Source: a bacterium
Lineage (GTDB): Bacteria; SZUA-182; DTGQ01
DNA: 64,000 nucleotides
Assembly: GCA_023512255.1 (NCBI GenBank)
Contig: JAILZY010000001.1
Location: 1 to 64,000 of the forward strand
Reading direction: 5' to 3'
The notes under the pieces are model-generated. The model did no database searches. It had not been told where the DNA came from and saw only the letters and a program-made list of their open reading frames with translations. The position numbers and the translations under genes are program-made. Numbering within the stretch: the first letter of the stretch is position 1; every line of letters begins with the position of its first letter. Below, one piece after another: positions 53,552 to 60,629 of this stretch.

Positions 53552-54976
53552 TCACTCTTCATCCGGATCGAATTTCCCCTTAAGCGGCATGGGGATATTT
53601 AGTTGTTTCATTCGAAACTTCAGGGTGCTTAGCGGAATGCCGAGAACTTCAGCCCCCTTTTTCCTGTTCCATTTCACCTTATCCATGATCTTCAAAATAA
53701 AATTCCGCTCAAAGGCCATACAGGCATTCTTCAGGAGATTTTCGCCCTTATCCTGACTAACGGTATCGAAAGATGAAAGGTAATATTCTAGGGGAATATC
53801 TTCAATGGAGATAACTTCTCGTCTGCTGACCGCAACCAGCCTCTCGATAAGATTTTCCAATTCCCTGATATTTCCCGGCCACGGATAGCGCGTCAGCACC
53901 TCAAGGGCTGAGGAAGCCAGCCCCTCTATTTTCTTCCCAAACTTGTGGCTGTATTTCCTTATGAAAAAATCCACCAGCGCGGGAATATCCTCAGTCCGCT
54001 CCCGCAGCGGCGGAAGATGAATGGGGATGACATTCAGCCGAAAGTAGAGGTCTTCGCGAAAGGTACCCCCTCTGACTGCCTCCTTCAAATCCCGATTGGT
54101 AGCAGCAATAAATCGTATATCAACGCAGATGATCTTACTGCCGCCAATCCGCTCAATCTCTCCCGACTGCAAGGCCCGCAGGAGCTTAGCCTGCAGATCG
54201 TAGCGCAGCTCTGCGATCTCATCCAAAAATAAGATACCCTTATGAGCTAGTTCAAATTTACCGATATGCTGCTGGGTCGCACCAGTGAAGGCCCCTTTTT
54301 CGTGCCCAAAGAGGGTGCTTTCTACTAAATCCGGCGGGATGGAAGGAAGATTGACCGTAACAAAAGGGATCGATGGATCACCCATCTGTTGATAGATCAT
54401 CCTAGCAATAAGCTCTTTTCCCGTACCGCTCTCGCCCGTAATCAGAACGGTAGCTGGAATCTTGGCTATAGTTTGAACCAGGGAGTAGATCTCCTTCATC
54501 TTCTCGCTCGTGCCAAGGACAAAATCAGTCTGCACGAGTTGTTTCATTTCTGAGCGCAAGTAAAGCAGCTTTCTTTTATCCCGCTGTTTTTCTAGGGCCC
54601 TGGCTACTAGGTTCAAAACCAAATCATAATCAAACTCTTTAGTAATGTAATCGTAGGCCCCCAATTTTATGGCCTTAACCGCCGTATCAACCTCCTTGAC
54701 CACCGTAATTATGATCACTTCAATATCTTCATGCTGATCTTTAATGATCCTGAGAACCTCAAGGCCATCAATCCCAGGCAGCATGATATCGAGGAGAACC
54801 AAGTTTACCTCGGTGTTTTTCACTATCTCCAGAGCAGTTTCTCCATCTTCGGCCTTAATCACCCGATAAGTACGCCCCAGGATAGCCTCCAGCGTATCCC
54901 GCGTGATTTCATTATCTTCAACGATGAGAATGGTTGGGCGGTCTTTATCCCTTTTGGATTCCATACTATATTCCAT
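53552..54976 (-). CDS. NtrC-type sigma-54-dependent response regulator
   Basis: 474 residues. A receiver domain (~14-125) with phosphoacceptor Asp63 (LLDIMLPG) is followed by an AAA+ domain (~155-390). The AAA+ domain has Walker A GESGTGKE and the sigma-54 contact loop GAFTGA. The C-terminus is a Fis-type helix-turn-helix (~425-465, KKGAEVLGIPLSTLKFRM). On phosphorylation it would activate sigma-54 promoters. The kinase gene is 344 bp upstream on the same strand, separated by family B copy 4. The secreted protease and peptide genes downstream are candidate targets (inference). Confidence 0.94.
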   Translation of the reverse strand: MEYSMESKRDKDRPTILIVEDNEITRDTLEAILGRTYRVIKAEDGETALEIVKNTEVNLVLLDIMLPGIDGLEVLRIIKDQHEDIEVIIITVVKEVDTAVKAIKLGAYDYITKEFDYDLVLNLVARALEKQRDKRKLLYLRSEMKQLVQTDFVLGTSEKMKEIYSLVQTIAKIPATVLITGESGTGKELIARMIYQQMGDPSIPFVTVNLPSIPPDLVESTLFGHEKGAFTGATQQHIGKFELAHKGILFLDEIAELRYDLQAKLLRALQSGEIERIGGSKIICVDIRFIAATNRDLKEAVRGGTFREDLYFRLNVIPIHLPPLRERTEDIPALVDFFIRKYSHKFGKKIEGLASSALEVLTRYPWPGNIRELENLIERLVAVSRREVISIEDIPLEYYLSSFDTVSQDKGENLLKNACMAFERNFILKIMDKVKWNRKKGAEVLGIPLSTLKFRMKQLNIPMPLKGKFDPDEE

Positions 54977-55320
54977 GCTATGCTCTCTAAAAGACTATCC
55001 TCATCTAAGTGGCTCTATCGCCAAGTGGTTTTCTCGCTAAGTGGTCTTTTCGCTAATAAAATGTGCAAGCTGCGGCAGCACAAGGTCCGCACCTACAATT
55101 GATAGCCCCATTGATCCGCTGCGCACTTGGGTTACGCACTTAGCGAAAGAACCACTAAGCAGCGCCAATTACTCACTCAATTGTAGGGGCCTACCTTCTG
55201 TTGTCCGCCCAGATTGCGCACTTTTGGGTAGCGAAAGAGCCTCTTAAGCAAACGACCTGGCCAAGGGAGATGCGCCTCTGACGCCTCTGATATTATGCCT
55301 TCGATATTATGCCTTCTAGC
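54977..55320. other. Gap between kinase and regulator genes
   Basis: 344 bp, mostly family B copy 4. Near the kinase stop is a 14-bp tandem repeat (CGATATTATGCCTT type, about 55287-55316). No gene seen. Confidence 0.5.
55007..55250. repeat. Repeat family B, copy 4 (long)
   Basis: It starts AGTGGCTCTATCGCCAAGTGG and carries several inner ends (TTTTCTCGCTAAGTGG, CACTTAGCGAAAGAACCAC) before ending TTGCGCACTTTTGGGTAGCG. It looks like two or three family B units merged. It splits the two-component system genes. Confidence 0.6.
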
Positions 55321-56901
55321 TTATTGCCGAGCTAAAAGAGGTAAATAGATCTCAAACCGACTCCCTTGACCAATTCTGCTCTCGAATTCGATCAGCCCGT
55401 GATGTTTATCCACTATCTCCTTGACTACGGATAAACCAAGGCCTGTTCCTTCCCCTTCCTTCTTTGTGGTAAAGAACGGCTCGAATATCCTTGGCTTATC
55501 CGCTTCAGCTATACCACAGCCATTATCACTTACATAGCCGATGGCATACTTGCCATCAGGGCTTATTTTCGTGCCTACGGCCAATAACCTCTTTCCAGGG
55601 CTCGCCTTGAGAGCGTGAGCAGCATTGATCAGGAGATTTAGAAAAACCTGCTCAATCTGATCACGGTCAGCGAAGATAACTGGTGAGTCTGACAGGTACT
55701 TTCTTTCAATCTTACAGTTTGTTAACTGTCTCAATCCGTTTTGAACAACCGCCAGGGCCGTCTCAATCACTTCATTGAGAAAGACTTCTGAGGGCTCATG
55801 GTGTCTGGGACGACTCAGGGAGGTGAGGTTTTGAACCAGCTTCTTGATCCTCAGCCCCTCTTTGATTATCAAATCAAGGCTCTCCTGCTCGCCTACATTC
55901 TGGCTGGCCATCACCTGGGCCATGCCAATGATGCTAGTTAGGGGATTATTGATTTCATGGCTAACTACTCCAGCCATAACCCCCAGCATAGCCAACTTTT
56001 CCGACTGAATCAACTGCTCCTGAAGCCGTCGCTCTCGGCTCACATCCCGCTGATATTTGACCAGCAGCTCCAGCTGGCCATCTTCAAAGATAGGAAATAT
56101 GAACAGCTGATAGGTCAGATCCTGGCCATCGCGGCTAATTTTCCTCTCAACCGAATAAGGGGAATCCCCTGCCCCCAGTGCGTATCGTACAGGACAGTCT
56201 GGACAAGGAGCCAAGCTTTTATGAAAGACCGTATAGCATGGCTTGCCGATCACTTTTCCAAACTCACTCTCCCCGCAAACGGCCAGGCTCTTGCGGTTCA
56301 TCATCACTACATTATAGTCGCGGTCAAGCACTACGATTCCATCATTAATGGTATCCAAGGTTTTCTGAAGGATAGCTTTAGATCTTAGAATAATTTTGCT
56401 TAGATTTCCAATTTCTTCAGGATCATCTCTGATCACCAAATAGGCTGCTGGCTGGCCGCGATATGATACCGAAGTAGTCAAAAGTTCAGACCTGAGTCTA
56501 ATATTACCACTCTTCGGCAGGAGAGAAAAGCTGCACCTGACCTTATCATTTCCTCCCCTTGAGGCCGCAAGATGCGTCATAACCCGTGCCCGATCCTCAG
56601 GAGCAAGGAACTCTTCCAATTTCCTGCCAACAAGCGGCTCATCCACCCGATAGCCCATAAGCTGATAAGCCATAGTATTCAGATAAGCTATCTTACCTTC
56701 CTGGACAATCAGGCAACCATGAGGGAAAGCATTCAGCAAAGACTCATATTCCTGAACCTGCCTCTTCAGGAGCTGATTTTCAACCTTCAACGAGATGTGC
56801 TTAAGCTCCTGAACATACTTATTCTTATTATTAATTTTTTTAGTACTAATTTTAGTATTGATTCGCCCCCGACTGCTGCTGATGTACTCCTGGATCACCA
56901 T
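55321..56901 (-). CDS. PAS-domain sensor histidine kinase, cytoplasmic
   Basis: 526 residues without transmembrane helices. A Lys/Asn-rich and coiled N-terminus (~15-55) is followed by PAS 1 (~55-165) and PAS 2 (~185-290). PAS 2 contains CYTVFHKSLAPCPDCP, a Cys motif common in redox- or ligand-sensing PAS domains. The HisKA box has His315 (SHEINNPLTS) and the HATPase domain (~415-522) has DNGCGI and GTGLGLS. It likely phosphorylates the NtrC-type regulator downstream. The signal is unknown; redox is possible given the Cys motif. Confidence 0.93.
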   Translation of the reverse strand: MVIQEYISSSRGRINTKISTKKINNKNKYVQELKHISLKVENQLLKRQVQEYESLLNAFPHGCLIVQEGKIAYLNTMAYQLMGYRVDEPLVGRKLEEFLAPEDRARVMTHLAASRGGNDKVRCSFSLLPKSGNIRLRSELLTTSVSYRGQPAAYLVIRDDPEEIGNLSKIILRSKAILQKTLDTINDGIVVLDRDYNVVMMNRKSLAVCGESEFGKVIGKPCYTVFHKSLAPCPDCPVRYALGAGDSPYSVERKISRDGQDLTYQLFIFPIFEDGQLELLVKYQRDVSRERRLQEQLIQSEKLAMLGVMAGVVSHEINNPLTSIIGMAQVMASQNVGEQESLDLIIKEGLRIKKLVQNLTSLSRPRHHEPSEVFLNEVIETALAVVQNGLRQLTNCKIERKYLSDSPVIFADRDQIEQVFLNLLINAAHALKASPGKRLLAVGTKISPDGKYAIGYVSDNGCGIAEADKPRIFEPFFTTKKEGEGTGLGLSVVKEIVDKHHGLIEFESRIGQGSRFEIYLPLLARQ

Positions 56902-57071
56902 CCTTTTGTTCTCCTTAACCTAATCAGGCTGAGATAAGGTTACAGTCAGTTGAAAAATCAAGGCGTAAGGCCCATTTCTGTAATTAGATGATTTTACTTG
57001 AGTCTCAGTCAAACTGAACCAGTGCCACCTAATCACGAGTAAACCCTAATCCTCATCACAACCCCGCTCTC

Positions 57072-57353
57072 TCACGGAGTATGTGGTAGAGTATTTACGC
57101 CTTGTGCAGTATACCCCGCGTTTATCTTGCCCAAGACTCTGGATTGATAAGCAATCGGCAACACAAGGTAGGCATTTTTTTCCAACCTGCTAAAGTCGTC
57201 ATCATCGAGAATAATTTTATCGCTGGGATCAAAAGAAACTTCTAAAGAATAGCTGATCTGTCCGGTCAATTTTTTTATTTGAAAAAACTTAATCTCATAT
57301 TGGATATCATTAAGCCAGATAAATCCACTTTTGATAGGTATTTTCTGCATCAT
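57072..57353 (-). CDS. Small hypothetical protein
   Basis: 93 residues from the tandem ATGs at 57353/57350, behind GGGAAAGGG. It is beta-rich with a short acidic loop (DDDDFS). I recognise no family; PilZ-like or small sensor folds are possible but unsupported. It lies 170 bp upstream of the sensor kinase on the same strand. Confidence 0.55.
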   Translation of the reverse strand: MMQKIPIKSGFIWLNDIQYEIKFFQIKKLTGQISYSLEVSFDPSDKIILDDDDFSRLEKNAYLVLPIAYQSRVLGKINAGYTAQGVNTLPHTP

Positions 57354-57365
57354 ACCCTTTCCCAA

Positions 57366-57977
57366 ATAATATTGTTAGTTGATTATTATCAAATTATTCA
57401 GTATACTAAATCTGATATACTATAATGATATACTATAATGCGAAATACATGGCTGGATGAAAATAACCAACTGGCTATTCCTCGCTTCTCTCACTACATC
57501 CCCTGAAGAGAATGATTTATTTATTAGGCAAGGATGAGGCAAATTTTGCGCCAGGATAAATAACAAGATAAATAAAATAAGGTCCTAGGTTTTAACCTTT
57601 GTTTTGTCATGGGCTTTCAAGGTATCGGAAACCGACAAGCGGCAAAGATCACAATTTCAGGGGAAGGCCAAGGTAGCCAATTTTTTGACCACATGCCGGC
57701 TATCAATCAATTTTTCAGTAGGCTTAATTAATTGATTGATTAAATATTCTGTCTTGTCGGCTAAGATCTTGTCCCTGAGAGACAATATCTTAGCCGAAAA
57801 TCATCCTTCTCTTCGATTATTACGTGATGAGGATGGAAAAGGTTCATGGAAAAGCTTCTCAAAAGCAGCCGAAGCGAATCATTTTTTCTCCTGTGAATGA
57901 CCGATGTAGGGAGATAAAGATGTCAAAAAGGGAGAAAAGTAGCAGGTAATGAAAATAATTTGAGGAGATTTAAGGTG
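57366..57977. other. Divergent intergenic region before the superoxide dismutase
   Basis: 612 bp with no gene. It contains a 13-bp tandem repeat GATATACTATAAT (57414-57439), which resembles paired -10 boxes for the minus-strand gene, and the hairpins at 57702-57796. Confidence 0.5.
57702..57796 (+). promoter_or_regulatory. Paired hairpins in the sod leader
   Basis: The first has arms ATCAATCAATT (57702-57712) and AATTGATTGAT (57730-57740). The second has arms TCGGCTAAGAT (57757-57767) and ATCTTAGCCGA (57786-57796), extended by GTC/GAC. They may be an operator or a structured leader. No known riboswitch pattern was recognised. Confidence 0.4.
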
Positions 57978-58811
57978 ATGCAAGCCAGATTGGTAGCCGA
58001 TCAAAAGATTGAAGACAAAAATTTTACTATAATTCTTGCTATTTTTACTATAATCTTTGCTATCCTCATAGCAGCGACAGAGCCGTTTCTCTCCGCTGCC
58101 TGGGGAGCAGGAAAGAAACCGATCCAACAAGGCCAAAATTTAAAACTTGTGAATAACTCCCCTGAGGAGACTAAAAAAAGGAGCCGAGAGATGAAACAAG
58201 AGAGCACAAAATATGAATTGCCTCCACTACCATACGACTATAATGAGCTAGAGCCGTATTATGATCAGGAAACCCTGCGTCTTCACCACGACAAGCATCA
58301 TGCCGCCTATGTGAAAGAGCTAAACCTTACGGAGGAAAAACTGGCTGAGGCAAGAAACACAGGAGATTATGCCCTAATCAGGCACTTGGAGCGCACCCTT
58401 GCCTTCAACGGATCAGGGCATATCCTCCATAGTATCTTCTGGACCAATATGGCCCCTAACCCCGAAGGCCGCCTGCGCACTCCATCAGGCGCACTGGCTG
58501 ATCAGATTACCCGTGACTTTGGCAGTTTCGAGGCCTTTAAAAAACAGTTTAGCGCGGCAGCTATAAGTGTTGAAGGCAGTGGCTGGACCATCCTCGGCTG
58601 GATGCCAGAATTTGGCAAGCTGCTTGTTTTGGAAGTTGAAAACCATCAGAATCAGACTCTGTGGGGGATAAAGCCGCTTCTGGTAGTGGATGTCTGGGAA
58701 CATGCCTATTACCTCAGATACCAAAACCGCCGGGCGGAATGGATTGAAAACTGGTGGTATCTGGTCAATTGGGACGATGTGGCCAAGCGGTTTGAGCAAG
58801 CTCGGCGATAG
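57978..58811 (+). CDS. Fe/Mn superoxide dismutase with export signal
   Basis: 277 residues from ATG 57978. A hydrophobic segment (~18-40, ending SAAWGAG) looks like a signal peptide or anchor, giving a periplasmic enzyme; then a linker and a complete SodA/B domain (~80-275). The metal ligands are visible: His in LRLHHDKHHAAY, His in GHILHSIFW and the Asp and His in VVDVWEHAYYL. It converts superoxide to peroxide and oxygen. An in-frame ATG at 58191 has an ideal AAGGAG 7 nt upstream and would give the plain cytoplasmic 206-residue form. Two products, or a signal gained by upstream extension, are both possible. Confidence 0.9.
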   Translation: MQARLVADQKIEDKNFTIILAIFTIIFAILIAATEPFLSAAWGAGKKPIQQGQNLKLVNNSPEETKKRSREMKQESTKYELPPLPYDYNELEPYYDQETLRLHHDKHHAAYVKELNLTEEKLAEARNTGDYALIRHLERTLAFNGSGHILHSIFWTNMAPNPEGRLRTPSGALADQITRDFGSFEAFKKQFSAAAISVEGSGWTILGWMPEFGKLLVLEVENHQNQTLWGIKPLLVVDVWEHAYYLRYQNRRAEWIENWWYLVNWDDVAKRFEQARR

Positions 58812-58901
58812 GCTTATAAAACTTGTGTATGCCAGGAGAGTATCTCAAACTGCCGCGAGGTTTTAAAATAAATAAAACAAGCACTTCAACAAAGAGGAGA
58901 G

Positions 58902-59564
58902 ATGATGCTCTTTCGTGACCGAACGGATGCCGGACGGCGGCTTGCTCAGTACCTTGGGCACTACCAGGATAAAAATCCCCTTATCCTGGCTATGCCACGG
59001 GGCGGCGTAGTGGTCGGTTTTGAAATCGCCACCAGCCTGAAAGCTTCGCTCGATGTAATCGTGGCTCGCAAAATCGGCGCCCCTGGTATGCCAGAGTATG
59101 GTATCGGAGCCGTTGCTCCAGGGGGAGTTCTTATTTTGGATGAGGACTCCATTAGGCTGCTTGAGATTCCGAAGGAAGAAATAGACCTAATCACCGAGCG
59201 GGAGAGAGAGGAGATGGAGCGGCGCATCAGGCGCTACCGCCAGGGGCGTCCCATGCCAAAGGTGCAGGGGCAGACCGTGATCCTAGTGGATGATGGCATC
59301 GCTACTGGAGTAACAGCCAGGGCAGCGATCAAAGCTATCCAAAAGCAGGAGCCAAAATGGCTCGCTCTGGCTGTCCCAGTATGTGCCCCGGATACGGCCA
59401 GACTACTCAAAGCCGAGGTTAATGATTTTATCTGCCTTGCAACCCCTGCTGATTTTCGGGCCATCAGCCTCTGGTATGATAACTTCCAACAGGTCTCGGA
59501 TGAGGAAGTGGTGAATCTCCTCCATCGCTCCTGGCATGGCAGCAGCCAGGAGCCGAAAGCATGA
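58902..59564 (+). CDS. Phosphoribosyltransferase-domain protein
   Basis: 220 residues, GAGGAGAG before ATG 58902. The type I PRTase motif VILVDDGIATGVTARA (~125-140) binds PRPP; AMPRGGVVVGFEIA (~30-43) is the typical start of the stand-alone group. Members of this group are of uncertain substrate and often sit near stress or phosphate-metabolism genes. It follows sod by 90 bp on the same strand. Confidence 0.87.
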   Translation: MMLFRDRTDAGRRLAQYLGHYQDKNPLILAMPRGGVVVGFEIATSLKASLDVIVARKIGAPGMPEYGIGAVAPGGVLILDEDSIRLLEIPKEEIDLITEREREEMERRIRRYRQGRPMPKVQGQTVILVDDGIATGVTARAAIKAIQKQEPKWLALAVPVCAPDTARLLKAEVNDFICLATPADFRAISLWYDNFQQVSDEEVVNLLHRSWHGSSQEPKA

Positions 59565-59636
59565 GTTTTGAGGACGCTTGGTATGGTCATAAACCGCCGG
59601 CAATGACAGCGTTTGAAAATCAGGAGCGCATAACCA

Positions 59637-60056
59637 ATGTGGCCACTGACCAAAGAGAGCGAATATCTTTTCGTCTACGGCACCTTGTTAAAAAGCCAAA
59701 ACCATCCCATGCACTCTATTTTGGCTAACTATGCCAATTTTATTGGTAAAGGAGCTACAAGAGGCCGGCTTTACCGCCTGGAGGAATATCCGGCTGCCGT
59801 GCCTTCAACCTCAGCCTCAGATATTCTGTGGGGAGAAGTCTACCACCTTGGAGATCAGGCGCCTACAGTTCTCAGACTCCTCGATCAATATGAAGGCTGT
59901 GGACCTGATGATCCGCAGCCAACAGAATTCTGTCGCCAACAGACCACTATCTCCCTGGAAAACGGACAAACGATCACAGCTTGGATTTACTGGTATAATC
60001 GCCCCACCCATGGGCTAAACACTATCCATTCAAGGGACTATCAGGAACTATTATAG
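59637..60056 (+). CDS. Gamma-glutamylcyclotransferase-like (AIG2 family) protein
   Basis: 139 residues. The family motif FVYGTLL is at ~12-18, with a beta-barrel fold and the acidic active-site region near LLDQYEGCG (~81-89). The family releases 5-oxoproline from gamma-glutamyl substrates; many members remain untested. AGGAG lies about 10-15 nt before ATG 59637. The gene follows the PRTase by 72 bp. Confidence 0.85.
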   Translation: MWPLTKESEYLFVYGTLLKSQNHPMHSILANYANFIGKGATRGRLYRLEEYPAAVPSTSASDILWGEVYHLGDQAPTVLRLLDQYEGCGPDDPQPTEFCRQQTTISLENGQTITAWIYWYNRPTHGLNTIHSRDYQELL

Positions 60057-60101
60057 TGAGTTAGTGAGTGAATTTACTGTACTCTCTAAATTACTCTCTT
60101 T

Positions 60102-60512
60102 TTACTCGGCCACCCGGGCCAACGTCATAGAATTTTTCGATGTTGGCTCAGTCAGCCTGATGGTATCATTTCCCTGAAATTCAACCTGAAATTCTTTTCT
60201 CAACTTCTCTCCCCTGAAAAATTGAATCCGCCCTCCCTCAACCACCTTGTAGGTGCCAGGGATGCTTTGCTTTTCCTTTTTATCATTAGTAAATTCCATC
60301 ATACAGGTATGGTCCTGATTTAAGATATAGGTAAGATCTTCAGGAGGATTCTCCTGAGTAGGATCAGCGTGATCAAGTTTCCATTTCCCTACCAGCTTCT
60401 GTTCCATTTCTGTATCTGCTGAGGAAGAGGCTGATTGTTTGGAATTCGTGCACGAGCAAAGAATAATAGTCAAGACAAAGCTCAAGGTGAGCAGGATAGC
60501 GACCTTTTTCAT
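60102..60512 (-). CDS. Small lipoprotein
   Basis: 136 residues from ATG 60512, chosen because GGGAGG stands 7-8 nt upstream. The signal sequence ends with a lipobox-like ILCSC (Cys ~20), so Lgt and LspA from this window would process it. The mature part starts with a Ser-rich linker, then a ~100-residue beta-rich domain with GKWKLDHAD and GTYKVVEGGRIQF, resembling lipocalin-like or DUF5640-type folds. Function unknown. Confidence 0.78.
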   Translation of the reverse strand: MKKVAILLTLSFVLTIILCSCTNSKQSASSSADTEMEQKLVGKWKLDHADPTQENPPEDLTYILNQDHTCMMEFTNDKKEKQSIPGTYKVVEGGRIQFFRGEKLRKEFQVEFQGNDTIRLTEPTSKNSMTLARVAE

Positions 60513-60528
60513 GACTAAACCTCCCATT

Positions 60529-60610
60529 GAGGGGAAAATCCTTTTGACTAAGGGGAAAACCCTTTTGAAAAAGGGTTTTCCCCTTAAAAACCTCTTTCCT
60601 AAAACTTTTA
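60529..60610. repeat. Repeat family C, copy 2
   Basis: A free half-arm GGGGAAAATCCTTTT precedes a 17-bp-arm hairpin at 60550-60585 (AAGGGGAAAACCCTTTT and inverse), followed by CCTAAAACTTT. The order and core match 7313-7456. It lies between purL and the lipoprotein gene and could end or attenuate purL transcription. Confidence 0.6.
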
Positions 60611-60629
60611 ATAACCACTTCTAATAACC

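Noticed and set aside
59561-59728. Open frame overlapping the end of the PRTase and the cyclotransferase gene
   Set aside because: Mostly the alternate frame of the AIG2-family gene, which has clear motifs.
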